Position numbers and translations under genes: made by a program. Under the pieces are notes generated by a model. It ran no database searches. It was given only the letters and a program-made list of their open reading frames with translations, and had not been told where the DNA came from. 64,000 bases of DNA. Origin: Brachionus manjavacas. Taxonomy: Eukaryota; Rotifera; Eurotatoria; Ploima; Brachionidae. Position 1 is the stretch's first letter; the number at the start of each line of letters is the position of its first letter. Shown here in pieces: positions 22,946-33,306 of this stretch. Location: positions 1,803,501 to 1,867,500 of the forward strand of contig JAHQIY010000007.1 in the NCBI GenBank assembly GCA_019054805.1, written 5' to 3'.

Positions 22946-23591
22946 ATGAAAGGCCAATTTGCAGATAAAGGAATTGAAGCGTTAACGCTTTTAAAAACAG
23001 CTAGCCCTAAGTTAGATCAGATTGCATCTCTTGCTTCTAATATTGAAAGCATGGCAGCTAGTTTGAAATCGTTGGATACAAAGTTTACTACGCTTGATAT
23101 GAAAGTGGACAATTTGGATAAGAAAGTGGACACTTTGGATAAGAAAGTGGACACTTTGGATAAGAAAGTGGACACTTTGGATAAGAAAGTGGACACTTTG
23201 GATAAGAAAGTGGACACTTTGGATAAAAAAGTGGACACTTTGGATAAGAAAGTGAACGATTTGGACCATAAGGTGACTCAAAATGAAAAACTAAGCGCTG
23301 TTAGATTGTCAAATATTTATGTCAATTCTGACAAATCTTTAATTAATTGGCTTAAAGTAATTTTACATTTCGAACTTAACAAAATCTTTTCGAACAAAAT
23401 TTTTTAAATTTTCAACCTAGATTCCAAGCAAAAATCTTCCTCACAAATGTAAAGACTTGGCAAGTTTTAGAGAATTGAATGAAAAGCAAGTGAAAGATTT
23501 CCTTGAATATTATCAAATCAAAGATAAACATGCTTCAGAACATAAAATTTTGGCTAATTATCTTGGAATTAATTCAAGTTTTGTAGCCTGA
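22946..23591 (+). CDS. Heptad-repeat coiled-coil protein, two exons
   Basis: Family not recognised. Exons 22946-23356 and 23421-23591 give 193 aa. Residues 1-45 (MKGQFADKGIEALTLLK ...) are helical. Residues about 46-105 are a perfect heptad array, K-K-V-D-T-L-D repeated six times and closed by KKVNDLD, encoded by a 21-bp minisatellite; V and L occupy the a and d positions of a coiled coil. A conserved-looking C-terminus follows (LINWLK, then IPSKNLPHKCKDLASFRELN ... ILANYLGINSSFVA). The intron is 64 nt. A second, LINE-truncated copy lies 5 kb upstream. CNPPD1 begins 300 bases downstream on the same strand. An upstream exon within the duplicated block (for example MESFLEDSDDSVSESFSDNE at 22339) is possible but not supported by splice phase. 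Function unknown. Confidence 0.7.
23104..23258 (+). repeat. In-frame 21-bp minisatellite encoding coiled-coil heptads
   Basis: Seven near-identical units of the type GATAAGAAAGTGGACACTTT-G, each one heptad. The paralogous position at about 18079-18141 has two units. A unit length of 21 keeps both frame and coiled-coil register whatever the copy number. Confidence 0.9.
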
Positions 23592-23892
23592 TGAGAGTTT
23601 TAATAAAAGACTAATAAGATTCAAGTGGTTTTTAATTTTTAATAAAAATTAATTTATTAATATTTTTTTCATTTTACATAACTTTATCAATAATTTAAAT
23701 ATTTAAATAAAATATAATATAATAATTAAAAATAAGCTTTAATATCATAAAAAGTACAATTTATTTGCCCTACAACTAAAAATCTAATTAAAAAATCTGA
23801 ATTGAGACAAAATTTTCTTAACAAAAAACGAAAATTATTTTGAGCATTATAAAAAAAAATTTGATTATTCATGAATATTTTTAATTATAAAA

Positions 23893-25400
23893 ATGGCACG
23901 AATAAATATTCAGAGCCTAGAGTTGGGTGTAATAGAGAAAACAATCTTGATTAAAGCCTTGTTCTTATATTTTAGAAAAATCAGTACGAGAAAGATTCCA
24001 AACGATGCGATTAAGTTTTTTGAGAGAGAAAAGTATTAATAAAGAAAGATTTCACAAGAATCTCTTTCTAAATGAACTAGACAACAGTGATGATGGATTT
24101 TTATCAGACTATGAATACGAATATTTAGTCGATGACGATCGTTCGAAAAATTTCAAGTTTAGTAGCCTGTCTTTGCCATTAACAGGTTTTTTTAAACAAA
24201 AAATAAATAATTGCTAAATTTCAATTAAAATTATTAAAAGATACCATTGCCGAGTATGTTCAGGGTTTGTCAAAAGATAAATTTTTTCTAAATGATTTGT
24301 CTTTTGTTTTTGAGATGTCAAGAAAGAGAGCGATCTCGCCATATGCTATAGTAGTGGCTCTCTTGTATCTAAAGCGACTAAAAACAAAAATTAATGCCTC
24401 AAAATATGAAAAAAATTCCTCATACTGCCCTTGTTATTCTGCTAAAAACCTGATTGATTCTTATTTTAATTCAAAAAATAGCGAATTTGAAAATTTTGGC
24501 AACACTGAACTGTGTCTGGTATCTATAGTAAGAGAATGCCTAGCTTTTGACCAGTTTTTTAAACTTAATTTTTTTTTAGCTTTTGGCAAGTAAATTCTTG
24601 ATAGATGAAGGAGAAGATGATGAAATTTACAATGATCAATGGGCAAATGCTACTGATATACCGGTAGAAAAAATTAATAAATTGGAAAAAATTTTCTTAA
24701 AAAATATGGTAATCAAATTTTTTTGAATTAATTTTTTTTTTGAGCAAAGACGATTTTTGTTAAGGAATGGGAGCTGTTTGTTTCAGGAGATGAATTTTGG
24801 AAATTTACCAATGAATTGACTGAAAAGTATCAATTTTTTGTTTAAATAAAATTAAATATTTACAAAACTTAAATGTATAGAGCTACTCGGAAAAAAGTAA
24901 AGCTTCAACTCGGTAATTGTACATATTCAGACCTAGAAGCCTTATTATCATTTTCGAAGCAGTTTTCCTTGGCGTCCATATTAAAAAGTTTTAACTTATT
25001 AATAAAAGTATTTTTTGTATGTTCTTCAACGTTGTTTTACGTTACCTTGTCGACCTATTTCGTTGCCAATGGTATAATAGTTGCCAAAAATCATCTCTCA
25101 AGCTCATCTCACAGTCTTATCAGTGTGGAAAAATCATGGAATCAAAGTAGCACAATCGATTTAGTTAATGGAAAAATTGGCAATGATAAAAATGACAGCA
25201 TCGTTATTGAAAAAAGTAAAATTAACTTTGAAAACACAGTGGATCATCATCAAATGAAAAAAATTAAATTTTGCCGGTCAAAATTGAACAATTCTTTGGA
25301 AAGTTTCAAAAAGATTGAACACAATCTGGGTGTTCAATCTAGAAAAGAACTTTACATCTTTAATCAAGTTTATAAACAAACGTTTAGGCTTATTTTTTGA
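23893..25400 (+). CDS. CNPPD1: CNPPD1, cyclin Pas1/PHO80-domain protein with membrane segment
   Basis: Exons 23893-23926, 23976-24185, 24241-24527, 24580-24708, 24765-24826 and 24881-25400 give 1242 nt and 413 aa; human CNPPD1 is about 410 aa. The cyclin box reads AISPYAIVVALLYLKRLKTK ... ASKFLIDEGEDDEIYNDQWA ... INKLEKIFLKNMEWELFVS. This parallels the vertebrate protein closely, including the ASK(F/Y)L-DEGE signature. After NCTYSDLEALL comes a hydrophobic segment (VFFVCSSTLFYVTLSTYFVA) at the place where the vertebrate protein has one, so it is probably a membrane-anchored cyclin-like protein. A 40-residue Ser/Asn/Tyr-rich insertion sits inside the cyclin box (KYEKNSSYCPCYSAKN ...). The first exon is the weakest part: its donor GGTGTAATA was chosen on phase. 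Its cell role is poorly defined in any animal. Confidence 0.88.
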
Positions 25401-25670
25401 TAGACTTTAATTCACTATGTCTCGGTTTTAGAATCATTATATTTAGAGTTATAAAGATTAAAAATAAATAATTTAAAAACAAGTATTTTTTTTTGATTTA
25501 AATAATCGCGTCTGAGAAACTTAGCTTTTTGTTAAGCTAATTGTTAAATAACTATATTAATATGGAATTTTTAACAGTAAACAGATTTTAAGAAAAAAGA
25601 TAATCTTTTTTAAAGTGAAAAATTATTTTTCTTTTATTCTAATATTAAATAAATGAGTAAAAGAAAAAAT

Positions 25671-27661
25671 TTATTTAAATATAGGATCATTTTCTGCTGC
25701 GACCGCTGCAACAACAGCTGCTCCTTTTCCGGAACCGTCAGTAGATAGCACAATTTTAAACTAAAAATAAAATTTAATAATTTAAATCTATAATTTAATA
25801 ATTTTTGTACTAGTACTTTATTTAGTGAACTGACCAAGTTAGTCAAGGTTTTTTCAACAACAGCCTGCATTCTGGGATGATAGCGGAATAGACTGCCATC
25901 AACCGCTATTGTGCATTCGGCTCTATTCATTCGTTTTAGTATGACAGCCAATCCTTTAAAAATTTTAAGCTTCTTCCTAATTTAATGATAAATATTTTAA
26001 TTTACCTGCAGCGGTCAATTTGGCAGCTCGTTTAGTCACAGCCATGCAAATGCACTTGACTACAGCACAGTCTTCATGTGACGGATTTTCTATGCCTGCC
26101 AACTCTTTGAGTATCCGCTTGGTTCGAGTAAATTTTGAGTTTGAATCTGTTTCGATTTCGTTTAAATACTTTGTGTAAAAAGATCCTTTTGTGAATAGAG
26201 CATGTCGATAGGCGTTTTTTTTCATTTCGTCAACAAAAATTAGTTCTCGATCAATCAATTCAAGTATCATTAGTCTAACCAATTCACCCAAATACATGCC
26301 CGAAACCATTTTTTCAAATCTAATTAATAAAATATTTAATTTTTTTTCTTTTTTTTTTTAAAACCAAAATACTTACATTTGTTTTCCAACATTTATTGAA
26401 GTTTTGTCTATTTCTTCATCATATCGAGATCTAATAAAATCAATGCTTCCATTTTCACCAAAAGCACCCCATTCCGTATTGACCAGCATCTTAAATTAAA
26501 AATTATAATTAAAAGTTGAAAACATATTTCTCAGACTTGTTTTTGATCAGGATCAACAAACGACTCAAGAATTCCAATACGATCGACATTTTCGATGTAA
26601 CAAGCATTTGTACCAGTTCCCAAAATCAGTCCCAGAGCAGTCTTTCTATCATAATAAGCAGTGGACATCACGGTTCCAACAGTGTCGTTTATTAGCACAC
26701 AAACTTTTACTTTGATATCCTTTTTAAAGAATAAAAAAATTATATTAATTGTCTCTTCTTTTTTGATTTAACTTACACCCCTAGCATCAATATATTTTTG
26801 AAGAGTCGCTACAATGTCCTCCCCTACCACATCAGAACACAAAAACCCCTTGGTCCACCTTAACAAAATAGCGTTCGATAGGCCAAGTTGGCGACATGGA
26901 AAAGAAAATGTAAATCCCAATGGGTAAGTTCGAGTCATATCCAAGTTGTGATTTTTCATGAATAAATACAAACAATTGGCTATGTGACTGAATAATTTTT
27001 CACCAGTACCTTTCATAATACTCTCGGAAACAATAAAAACTTTATTGACAATAACCGGTTCTTCGTTCTCTCTCAAACGAATGAACAATACTCTAAAATT
27101 CGAACCTCCTAGATCTAAGGCCAATATATCGTTTGATTCTTTACCAGTTGGTAATTGGCATACATAAGTTGGCAACATTTTTACATCAGCTTCACTATGT
27201 GTTCCTCGGTTTAGACCCTTTTCCATTTCGGCTTCAAGAATGTCCATAATTTGTTTAAGAATTTCATCGCTTAGTTTAAACTCATCGAGACGCTTTTGAA
27301 TCTTTAAAAAAATAGAAAAATTAGAATAAATTTAAAAAATTAAAAAATTTTTTTTTACTTCTTCCAATTGTTCTTTGGTTCGTTTTGACTTGCCAATGTC
27401 GGGTTCGACATAGCTATCAAGTGATCCTTGATATTTAGAAGCATTTGTCGGTTTAGATCGTCTATAAGAACGGTAAATGGAATAAGCAAGGACACTTACG
27501 ATTCCAATGCTGATTGTAGTAGCTGAGGTGGTTAAAAGCTTGCGTATTAAATTCTTACCGAAGTTTGCCAACTTATTTGTATTGGATTTCATAATTTGTC
27601 CCACAGTATCATCGACTAATGTTTGTGTGGTCTCAGCTACAACTTGAGTTTCAGATGACAT
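25671..27661 (-). CDS. HK: Hexokinase with N-terminal membrane-anchor extension
   Basis: Seven exons (27661-27359, 27301-26777, 26719-26537, 26489-26377, 26319-26006, 25953-25817, 25760-25671) total 1665 nt, 554 aa, with all phases consistent. It phosphorylates glucose and other hexoses with ATP. Visible motifs: phosphate 1 LALDLGGSNFRVL (near 161), sugar binding LGFTFSFPCRQ (229) and LRWTKGF, catalytic Asp in INDTVGT (near 288), GTGTNACYIE, NTEWGAFG, FEKMVSGMYLGE, DGSLFRYHPRM and STDGSGKGAA near the C-terminus. It is a single-unit enzyme of about 50 kDa plus about 100 extra N-terminal residues. That extension has a helix rich in small and aliphatic residues (TTSATTISIGIVSVLAYSIY, 44-63) followed by RSYRRSK. 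It looks like a tail-in membrane anchor and could place the enzyme on mitochondria or another membrane; location is inference. It converges with CNPPD1, leaving about 270 bases between them. Confidence 0.95.
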
Positions 27662-28799
27662 AATGGAACTAATTTAAAATCGAATTTTATTGATCCTTGA
27701 TATATTGAATGTAAACTAGAAATTCAAATTTTTAAATAAATTGTTGGACTGATTTATGCTGCCGTTAATTAAATAATTAAATCAAAAGAATGAAAGAATG
27801 AGAAAAAATATGTAATATAATTGCAAATTTTTATTTAGATTTTTTATGCAAGCATTGCATTCAATTTCAATTAAAATTTTTGTTGAATTGATAAAAAAAT
27901 TTACATTTTTCTCAAGACTTTTTCCAATATTTTCAAAAAATTTTTGTGGATTTAATATTGTTTGAGTAGGACAGTGCTCGATTGATTAGTCTAAATAATA
28001 AATGAAAAATTTCAAATAATATGAAATATTTTTTTATTATCATAAAAAAATTATAATAAACAATTATGTTATTTATCAGAATTAAGTCCCCAAATATAAA
28101 TCGTCATTTTTAAATTTGCAATTTAGGTTTGGTAACTTTTTATACATTTTACACTTGATCTAATGATCCAAAGACTATAAATACTTTTATTTCGTAGATT
28201 CAGAGTTTTAAATAATTTTTGAATAAAAAAAATTTTTCTAAGAATCCAGTTTGGATAAAGTGTCTAAATCATGGTACTGTTTCTTAATTTTTTTTAATTA
28301 ACACCTTAATTTAAAAAAAAATATTGAAAATGAATTTCAATCATAAATCACTTAAAAAATGCACCAGTTATCAAAAAACATCTATTTATTTTAAAGATCC
28401 CCGATCACAGGTTATGCTCACAAAACAACTAATATAACTCATTAAAAAAATTTTAGCTGAACTTCTATAAATTGATTTATTAAATATTTATTTTAAAAAT
28501 AATATTAGCATTAAAAAGTGGTCAGTTTTGAAATTAGCTCGCTTTAATCACAACTTATAGGAATTTCAAGTCATTGGATCCACACTAAAATTTTGATTTA
28601 ATCGTAAAAAAAAGAAAAATAATCCATAGATTAAAATAAATTTTTTTAACGAAAAAATTAAAATAATCATTTTAAGAAAAACTAATTAAAATTGTTTTAT
28701 TTAGATAACGCTTAAGTTTTTTTCAATGTTTTCAAACTATAATTTTTTAAATTTGAAAATCAATTCGGACTTAAAAATAAGTCTTGAATACTCTTTTAT
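27662..28799. other. Intergenic, AT-rich
   Basis: Presumed promoter of the hexokinase gene and 3' flank of the VPS4-like gene. No repeat or exon stands out. Confidence 0.5.
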
Positions 28800-29810
28800 T
28801 TAAAAATGTTCGCTGCTAAAATTTCGAATTTTTTCCAAATAATTTTCATCTATAGTTGGTGAGTGAGCTGAAAGTGCATTCAACATTTCATTCTATAATA
28901 ATTAAGTAAAATTAATATAAATAAAATTAAGCTTTAAATTAACCATTGATATTTTTGAATTGAATGTTTTTAGTGAATTTAAAAAGTTTTCTTCTGAGAA
29001 AGGAATGCAGGAAACATTAAAATTAGTTTCTTGATTTTCTCTTAATGGTGATTCAGCATCCTTTGTAAATTCACTTGAGTCCTGAATCGATCCAAAAAAT
29101 GAATTTCGCGCATTTTGCACTACGATATTAATATCTGAACCAGAGTAGCCCTCAGATCTGTTACCTAGTTCCAAAAAATCTTGTGATGTAAGGTGATTTG
29201 CCAAATTATCCAAAAGTAATTTGAAAATATTTTCACGCTCTCTCAATTCTGGTAAAGGAAAATAAACCTTTTTATCAAATCTTTTCATAATAGGTGAGTC
29301 TAAACACCATGGAAAATTTGTAACCCCTAAAACGATTATTTTATCATTTTTTTTTCTTAAAATATCCATTTGACATAAAAATTCCGTTTTCACTAAACGA
29401 ACATAATCTGAATCATTTTCGTTTCCATATGAGCACAATGTCTCAATTTTATTTATGAATAAGATACTAGGCTGATGTGCTCGAGCCATTTCAAATAAAT
29501 TTTTGATAAAATTTTGGGACTCAAGCGACCTTTTTGTCAGAAGGTCTAACAAATTGATAGAAAAAAATGCTGAGTTACTCGCTTCGGTAGCTGCTGCTTT
29601 GGTCAAAGAAAACTTGCCAGTTCCTGGTGGTCCGTATAAAATTATTGCTTGGGATAGAAGTGAACTGTGAGAGCCTTCAAAGATTTGTGGAAAACGAATT
29701 GGTAAGACTATGCTCTCTTTCAGTGATTGTTTTGCTTCATCTAGACCAACTATTTCTGACCATTTAACATTGGGTTTTTCTTTTAGAATAAGAGTCTTTA
29801 AATTGTCCAT
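28800..29810 (-). CDS. VPS4-like AAA ATPase paralogue with degenerate catalytic residues
   Basis: Exons 29810-28944 and 28892-28800 give 960 nt, 319 aa. The whole length aligns with the ATPase cassette of VPS4, the ESCRT-III disassembly ATPase: VKWSEIVGLDEAKQSLKE, ILYGPPGTGK, NLFEMARAHQPSILFI, KTEFLCQMD, VTNFPWCLDSPI, GYSGSDINIVVQNA, and a C-terminal helix (NALSAHSPTIDENYLEKIRN) like the VPS4 end. The MIT domain is absent; the protein starts just before the AAA cassette. Key residues are changed. Walker A ends GKF (F67) instead of GKS/T. Walker B is ILFINK, with N120 and K121 replacing Asp-Glu. The pore-loop KWLGES has become KRSLES, and the RRRF finger is MKRF. The frame is nevertheless open throughout. 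It is likely a pseudo-ATPase regulator or a decaying duplicate. Confidence 0.85.
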
Positions 29811-32156
29811 TCAATTCGTTCAGTTCTAAATTTGAATTTTTATAATATTTTTTTCAATTTATTACTGCTTATTTTACCGATTTATTTATACTTTTTATTA
29901 TTTAAGGTATTTTTAAGATTATGTATAAACGATTTTGTCATTTTTATTTTTTACATAGATCAAGAGTATAAAAGTTTGTGTGTGTAATCAACAGCAGCAT
30001 TCTCAAGAATGAATAAGAAACTTATACAAGCTTAAACAAATTGAATACGTCTTATTAAATTCAATAACACCATGATTCAGAATCGAAGCTGTTTTTTGGA
30101 TAATTATTCATTTATTATAAAGAAAAATTTCAAAATTTAACAACTAATTTATGATTTTAAATTAGGCATTAGATAGAATTCCAGTTTAAAAAAATTTAAC
30201 TATTTTTTTTCATTTTAGGGCATTCTATTCTATTTTATTTAAATTCTATGATCGCTCCTTAAATAATTTTTAATTATTTATTAATTGAAATAAAATTTAT
30301 TTTTATACCCAAAATTTGATTATAAAGAGTTGATTTATTGGCAAGAGTTTTTTCTTTTTCAATGATACTTTAAGTAAATAAAAGCTCAAAAAATATTTTT
30401 TGTATTTAAAAAAACTAAACAGGATTATATTCAAAATATCTCTTTTGATAAAATCGAATCATTTGATAGTTTTACCGGTTATCTTTTTTAAAAATTGAAA
30501 TATCAATGAAATATGAAGTTTTTAATTTTTTTTATTTAAATTTCAGAAAAATTTTTTTTTGAATTATCAACCAAAAAATGTTCAATATATTTTAAAGATT
30601 TTGTTAGATTTTGTTTTTTTTTTATTTTTAAAAAATAAAGTTTAAATCAATGAATCTTATCACTTTTTTCGTACATTAACGATTATTCTTTTTTTTTAAT
30701 TTGCTTGATTTTAATTAAAATATTTATTTAATGTTTTTTATACTTAAAAGTAACAGTTTGTTCGGATAGTTAAAATTGGAAAATAATTTTTTCTGTTTAA
30801 TTTAGAGAAACATATTTTGAAGAAAAGAATCCAAAGGGTTTAGATAAAATATAGGATGGATCAATTACTTAGTTGTTTTCGATTAGCAATCAATCAATTG
30901 AATTCATTATTCTTTCTAATTTTTTTTAATTAATTTATTTAAATTGAAATTGCACTATTTAATAAAACTCCTTCCGCCATTAGATAAGAACAAAATAAAA
31001 TTTTTAAATGATTAAGGTAAACATAAAAAACAAACAAATAAAAATTAGTAAGTCACTGGAAAAAACGATAGCAAGTTTTTTTTGTTTTAAATTTAAAAGA
31101 AATAAGGATAAAATTAAAGAGAAAGGTCGATAATCAGAGAGATAATCCCTTCTCTTTTAATCATTCACTGAATTCATTCCATAAATTACATAATGGGTTT
31201 TTTTCCTTACAGGGTCTTGAGCTATTAACCAAAGCACTAACATAGTCTTTGATTAATTCGATAATTAGTTTATTTTTCAAAATAACGCTATTTTTTAGAA
31301 ATTTTTTAAATAGTTTATTTAGACGAACTTCAATGCTATATGTCATCTAAGAAATTTACTCTGCAATTTAATTTTAATGATTTTCTAATACTTTTAGTGC
31401 TTTGCAAACTTGCAAAGTTTTTGCAGAGACTAAATTTGGGTGGTACAAAGTTTGTACCAGCTGATACATTTTGCAGAACTATTTTTTAGACTTTTAGTAA
31501 AAAATTATTTCATTTTAAGATTATTGTTTTTGTTTTTTGCTTCAAAATTCACAATGCCCGTTCTTTGACGTCACTATAAAGCGTTTTAAATTAATGAAAG
31601 CAATTAATATAGGATTGTATTTAAGAATTTAAGGAATGAATGAAAAATTCCCTCGAATACTATGCACCAAGAGGCTTTCAATAATTTATATACTAAAAGT
31701 CTCAAATCGACTTTTCTATTCTTTTACTTGCTTGAATTCATTTTTAGAAAACTACAAGCAATTCATAAAAAACCTCGAATCGACTTTTTAAGTTGATTGA
31801 GAGATATGTCAGGGCAGGTTTGAGTCATAGTGTTCCATTGATCGTTAGACTGGTGGATGAATATAGAGAAGGTTTAGAATCAAGATTTATCGAATATCCT
31901 ACTCCTTTTTGTTGCTACCTAATAATTTCTTCTTTTTTTCCTGAACCATCAAATATTTTAACATGTCTAACCTGCTATTTCAACTTAAAGATTTTAATTT
32001 TCTTCTTATTACTTAGACTTATTTATCCTTTTTTTATAGAGCTAATAGAGCATTGTTAAAATGTAAACATGAATTTCTCAAAAGCTTAAAAGTTTGAACA
32101 CAACATTACATTTAAAAAATGCAAAATTAAATAGTTTAAGAATAAATAATTTTTTT
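29811..32156. other. Intergenic, AT-rich
   Basis: More than 2 kb with no supported gene. A short palindromic patch (TTTGCAAACTTGCAAAG, then TGGTACAAAGTTTGTACCAG) sits near 31400-31460. A moderately coding-like stretch at about 31793-31900 (YVRAGLSHSVPLIVRLVDEY) degrades downstream into hydrophobic low complexity and is not assigned. Confidence 0.45.
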
Positions 32157-32815
32157 TTAAAGTTCACGAAATTCAAAACTTAAGTGCTATCTGAATTTCA
32201 CATTTATGACTCAAAATTTGTAATCTACGCCCTCAAAAACCCCAAAAAATGATTTTTTTTGAAGGGGGCAAAAAAAAACTTCTCATACCCAGGGTTTCAA
32301 AAATAGCAAGCCCTTTAAAAAGTTGATGTTCTTTAAGACTCAAAATCACAAAGATAAAACTTGAATATAATAAAAAAGTATATATATTCTGAAAGAGCAT
32401 AAAATTCTCTACATGCTAATGTAATTTAGAAGAAAAAAAAGAATGTGGCTGTTTTTGTTTGCTAAAAATGGAAAAAATGTGTTTTTCCTGGTTTAAATCG
32501 TATCTCCTCCGAGGGATCAATTATGATCCGATTTTTTTTTTAAATCTAGACAAAATTCTGAACAATTCTATGGTTTTACTTTTTTATTTTTTTTGCTTTA
32601 TTTTTCTTCAAGTTTTATCTTTGAAATTTTGAGTCTTAAAGAACAACAACTTTTTAAAGGGTTTGCTATTTTTGGAACCCTGGGTGTAAGAAATTTTTTT
32701 TTGCCCCCTTCAAAAAAAATCATTTTTTGGGGTTTTTGAGGGCGTAGATTACAAATTTTGAGTCATAAATGTGAAATTCAGATAGCACTTAAGTTTTGAA
32801 TTTCGTGAACTTTAA
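32157..32815. mobile_element. TTAA-flanked foldback element (piggyBac-type target)
   Basis: AGTTCACGAAATTCAAAACT at the left and its inverse at the right are each bounded by TTAA (32157-32160 and 32812-32815). The arms pair over about 230 bases, including CGCCCTCAAAAACCCCAAAA and TGAAGGGGGCAAAAA. The loop is about 200 bases. No protein is encoded. TTAA duplication is the hallmark of piggyBac-mobilised elements, although the termini lack the usual CCC. Confidence 0.75.
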
Positions 32816-33306
32816 GATTTTTTTGTTTTTAATTTTTAAAATTTTTTAAGAAAAAGAAAGTAAACAATTCAATTATCAGTATTAAATTTGGGGATGCATC
32901 CAAACTCGACAACCCTACCCTACCTTTTTGGGTTCTTATGTTTGTACTTAAAGTTTTTAATTTTTTTTTCTCTTATTAAATCCTTTTTTTTATTATTTTA
33001 TCTTATTTAACTTTAGTTTTTTTTTTAATATTTACATTCTGAAGGAGTAATAGCTCGGAACAGATTTACAAATAAATAACAAAATGAGTACTTTCACTGC
33101 CATAGATTAAAGTATAAAAAGATCATAATTTAAGCACGTGACTAAATATTATTTTAAATTTTAAGATCCATTGAAACTTTGATAAGTAAAAAGGCACAGG
33201 TTAATTTGCAAGGATTTACGAAATTCAAAAAAAAAAATTTAATTTCATTTATTTCCAGATTTTTTTAAAGTTAAATTACAAAATTAAAAAAACAGCTCTA
33301 AAAAAT
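32816..33306. other. 3' flank of VANGL
   Basis: AT-rich DNA, presumably the 3' UTR and terminator of the VANGL gene on the minus strand. No separate feature seen. Confidence 0.5.

Larger units (their letters stand above)
22207..23443 (+). repeat. Right copy of the 1.2-kb duplicated block
   Basis: It matches 17184-18314 almost base for base outside the minisatellite. This copy continues past the homology into the true 3' part of the coiled-coil gene, so it is likely the ancestral location. Confidence 0.85.

Noticed and set aside
23104-23258. Possible CRISPR array
   Set aside because: The units are contiguous with no spacers, inside a eukaryotic coding exon.
23012-23281. Minus-strand frames rich in FLSKVSTFLSK and similar
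   Set aside because: Antisense of the 21-bp minisatellite in the coiled-coil gene; the sense frame has matching splice sites and a conserved C-terminus.
24873-24880. ATG at 24873 as the start of a separate gene
   Set aside because: The ATG lies before the acceptor ...GTATAG; splicing at 24881 keeps the CNPPD1 frame and family similarity across the junction.
31793-32059. Open frame starting IERYVRAGLSHSVPLIVRLV
   Set aside because: The first 35 residues look coding-like, but the rest is hydrophobic low complexity and no flanking exon in phase was found; perhaps an old transposon scrap.
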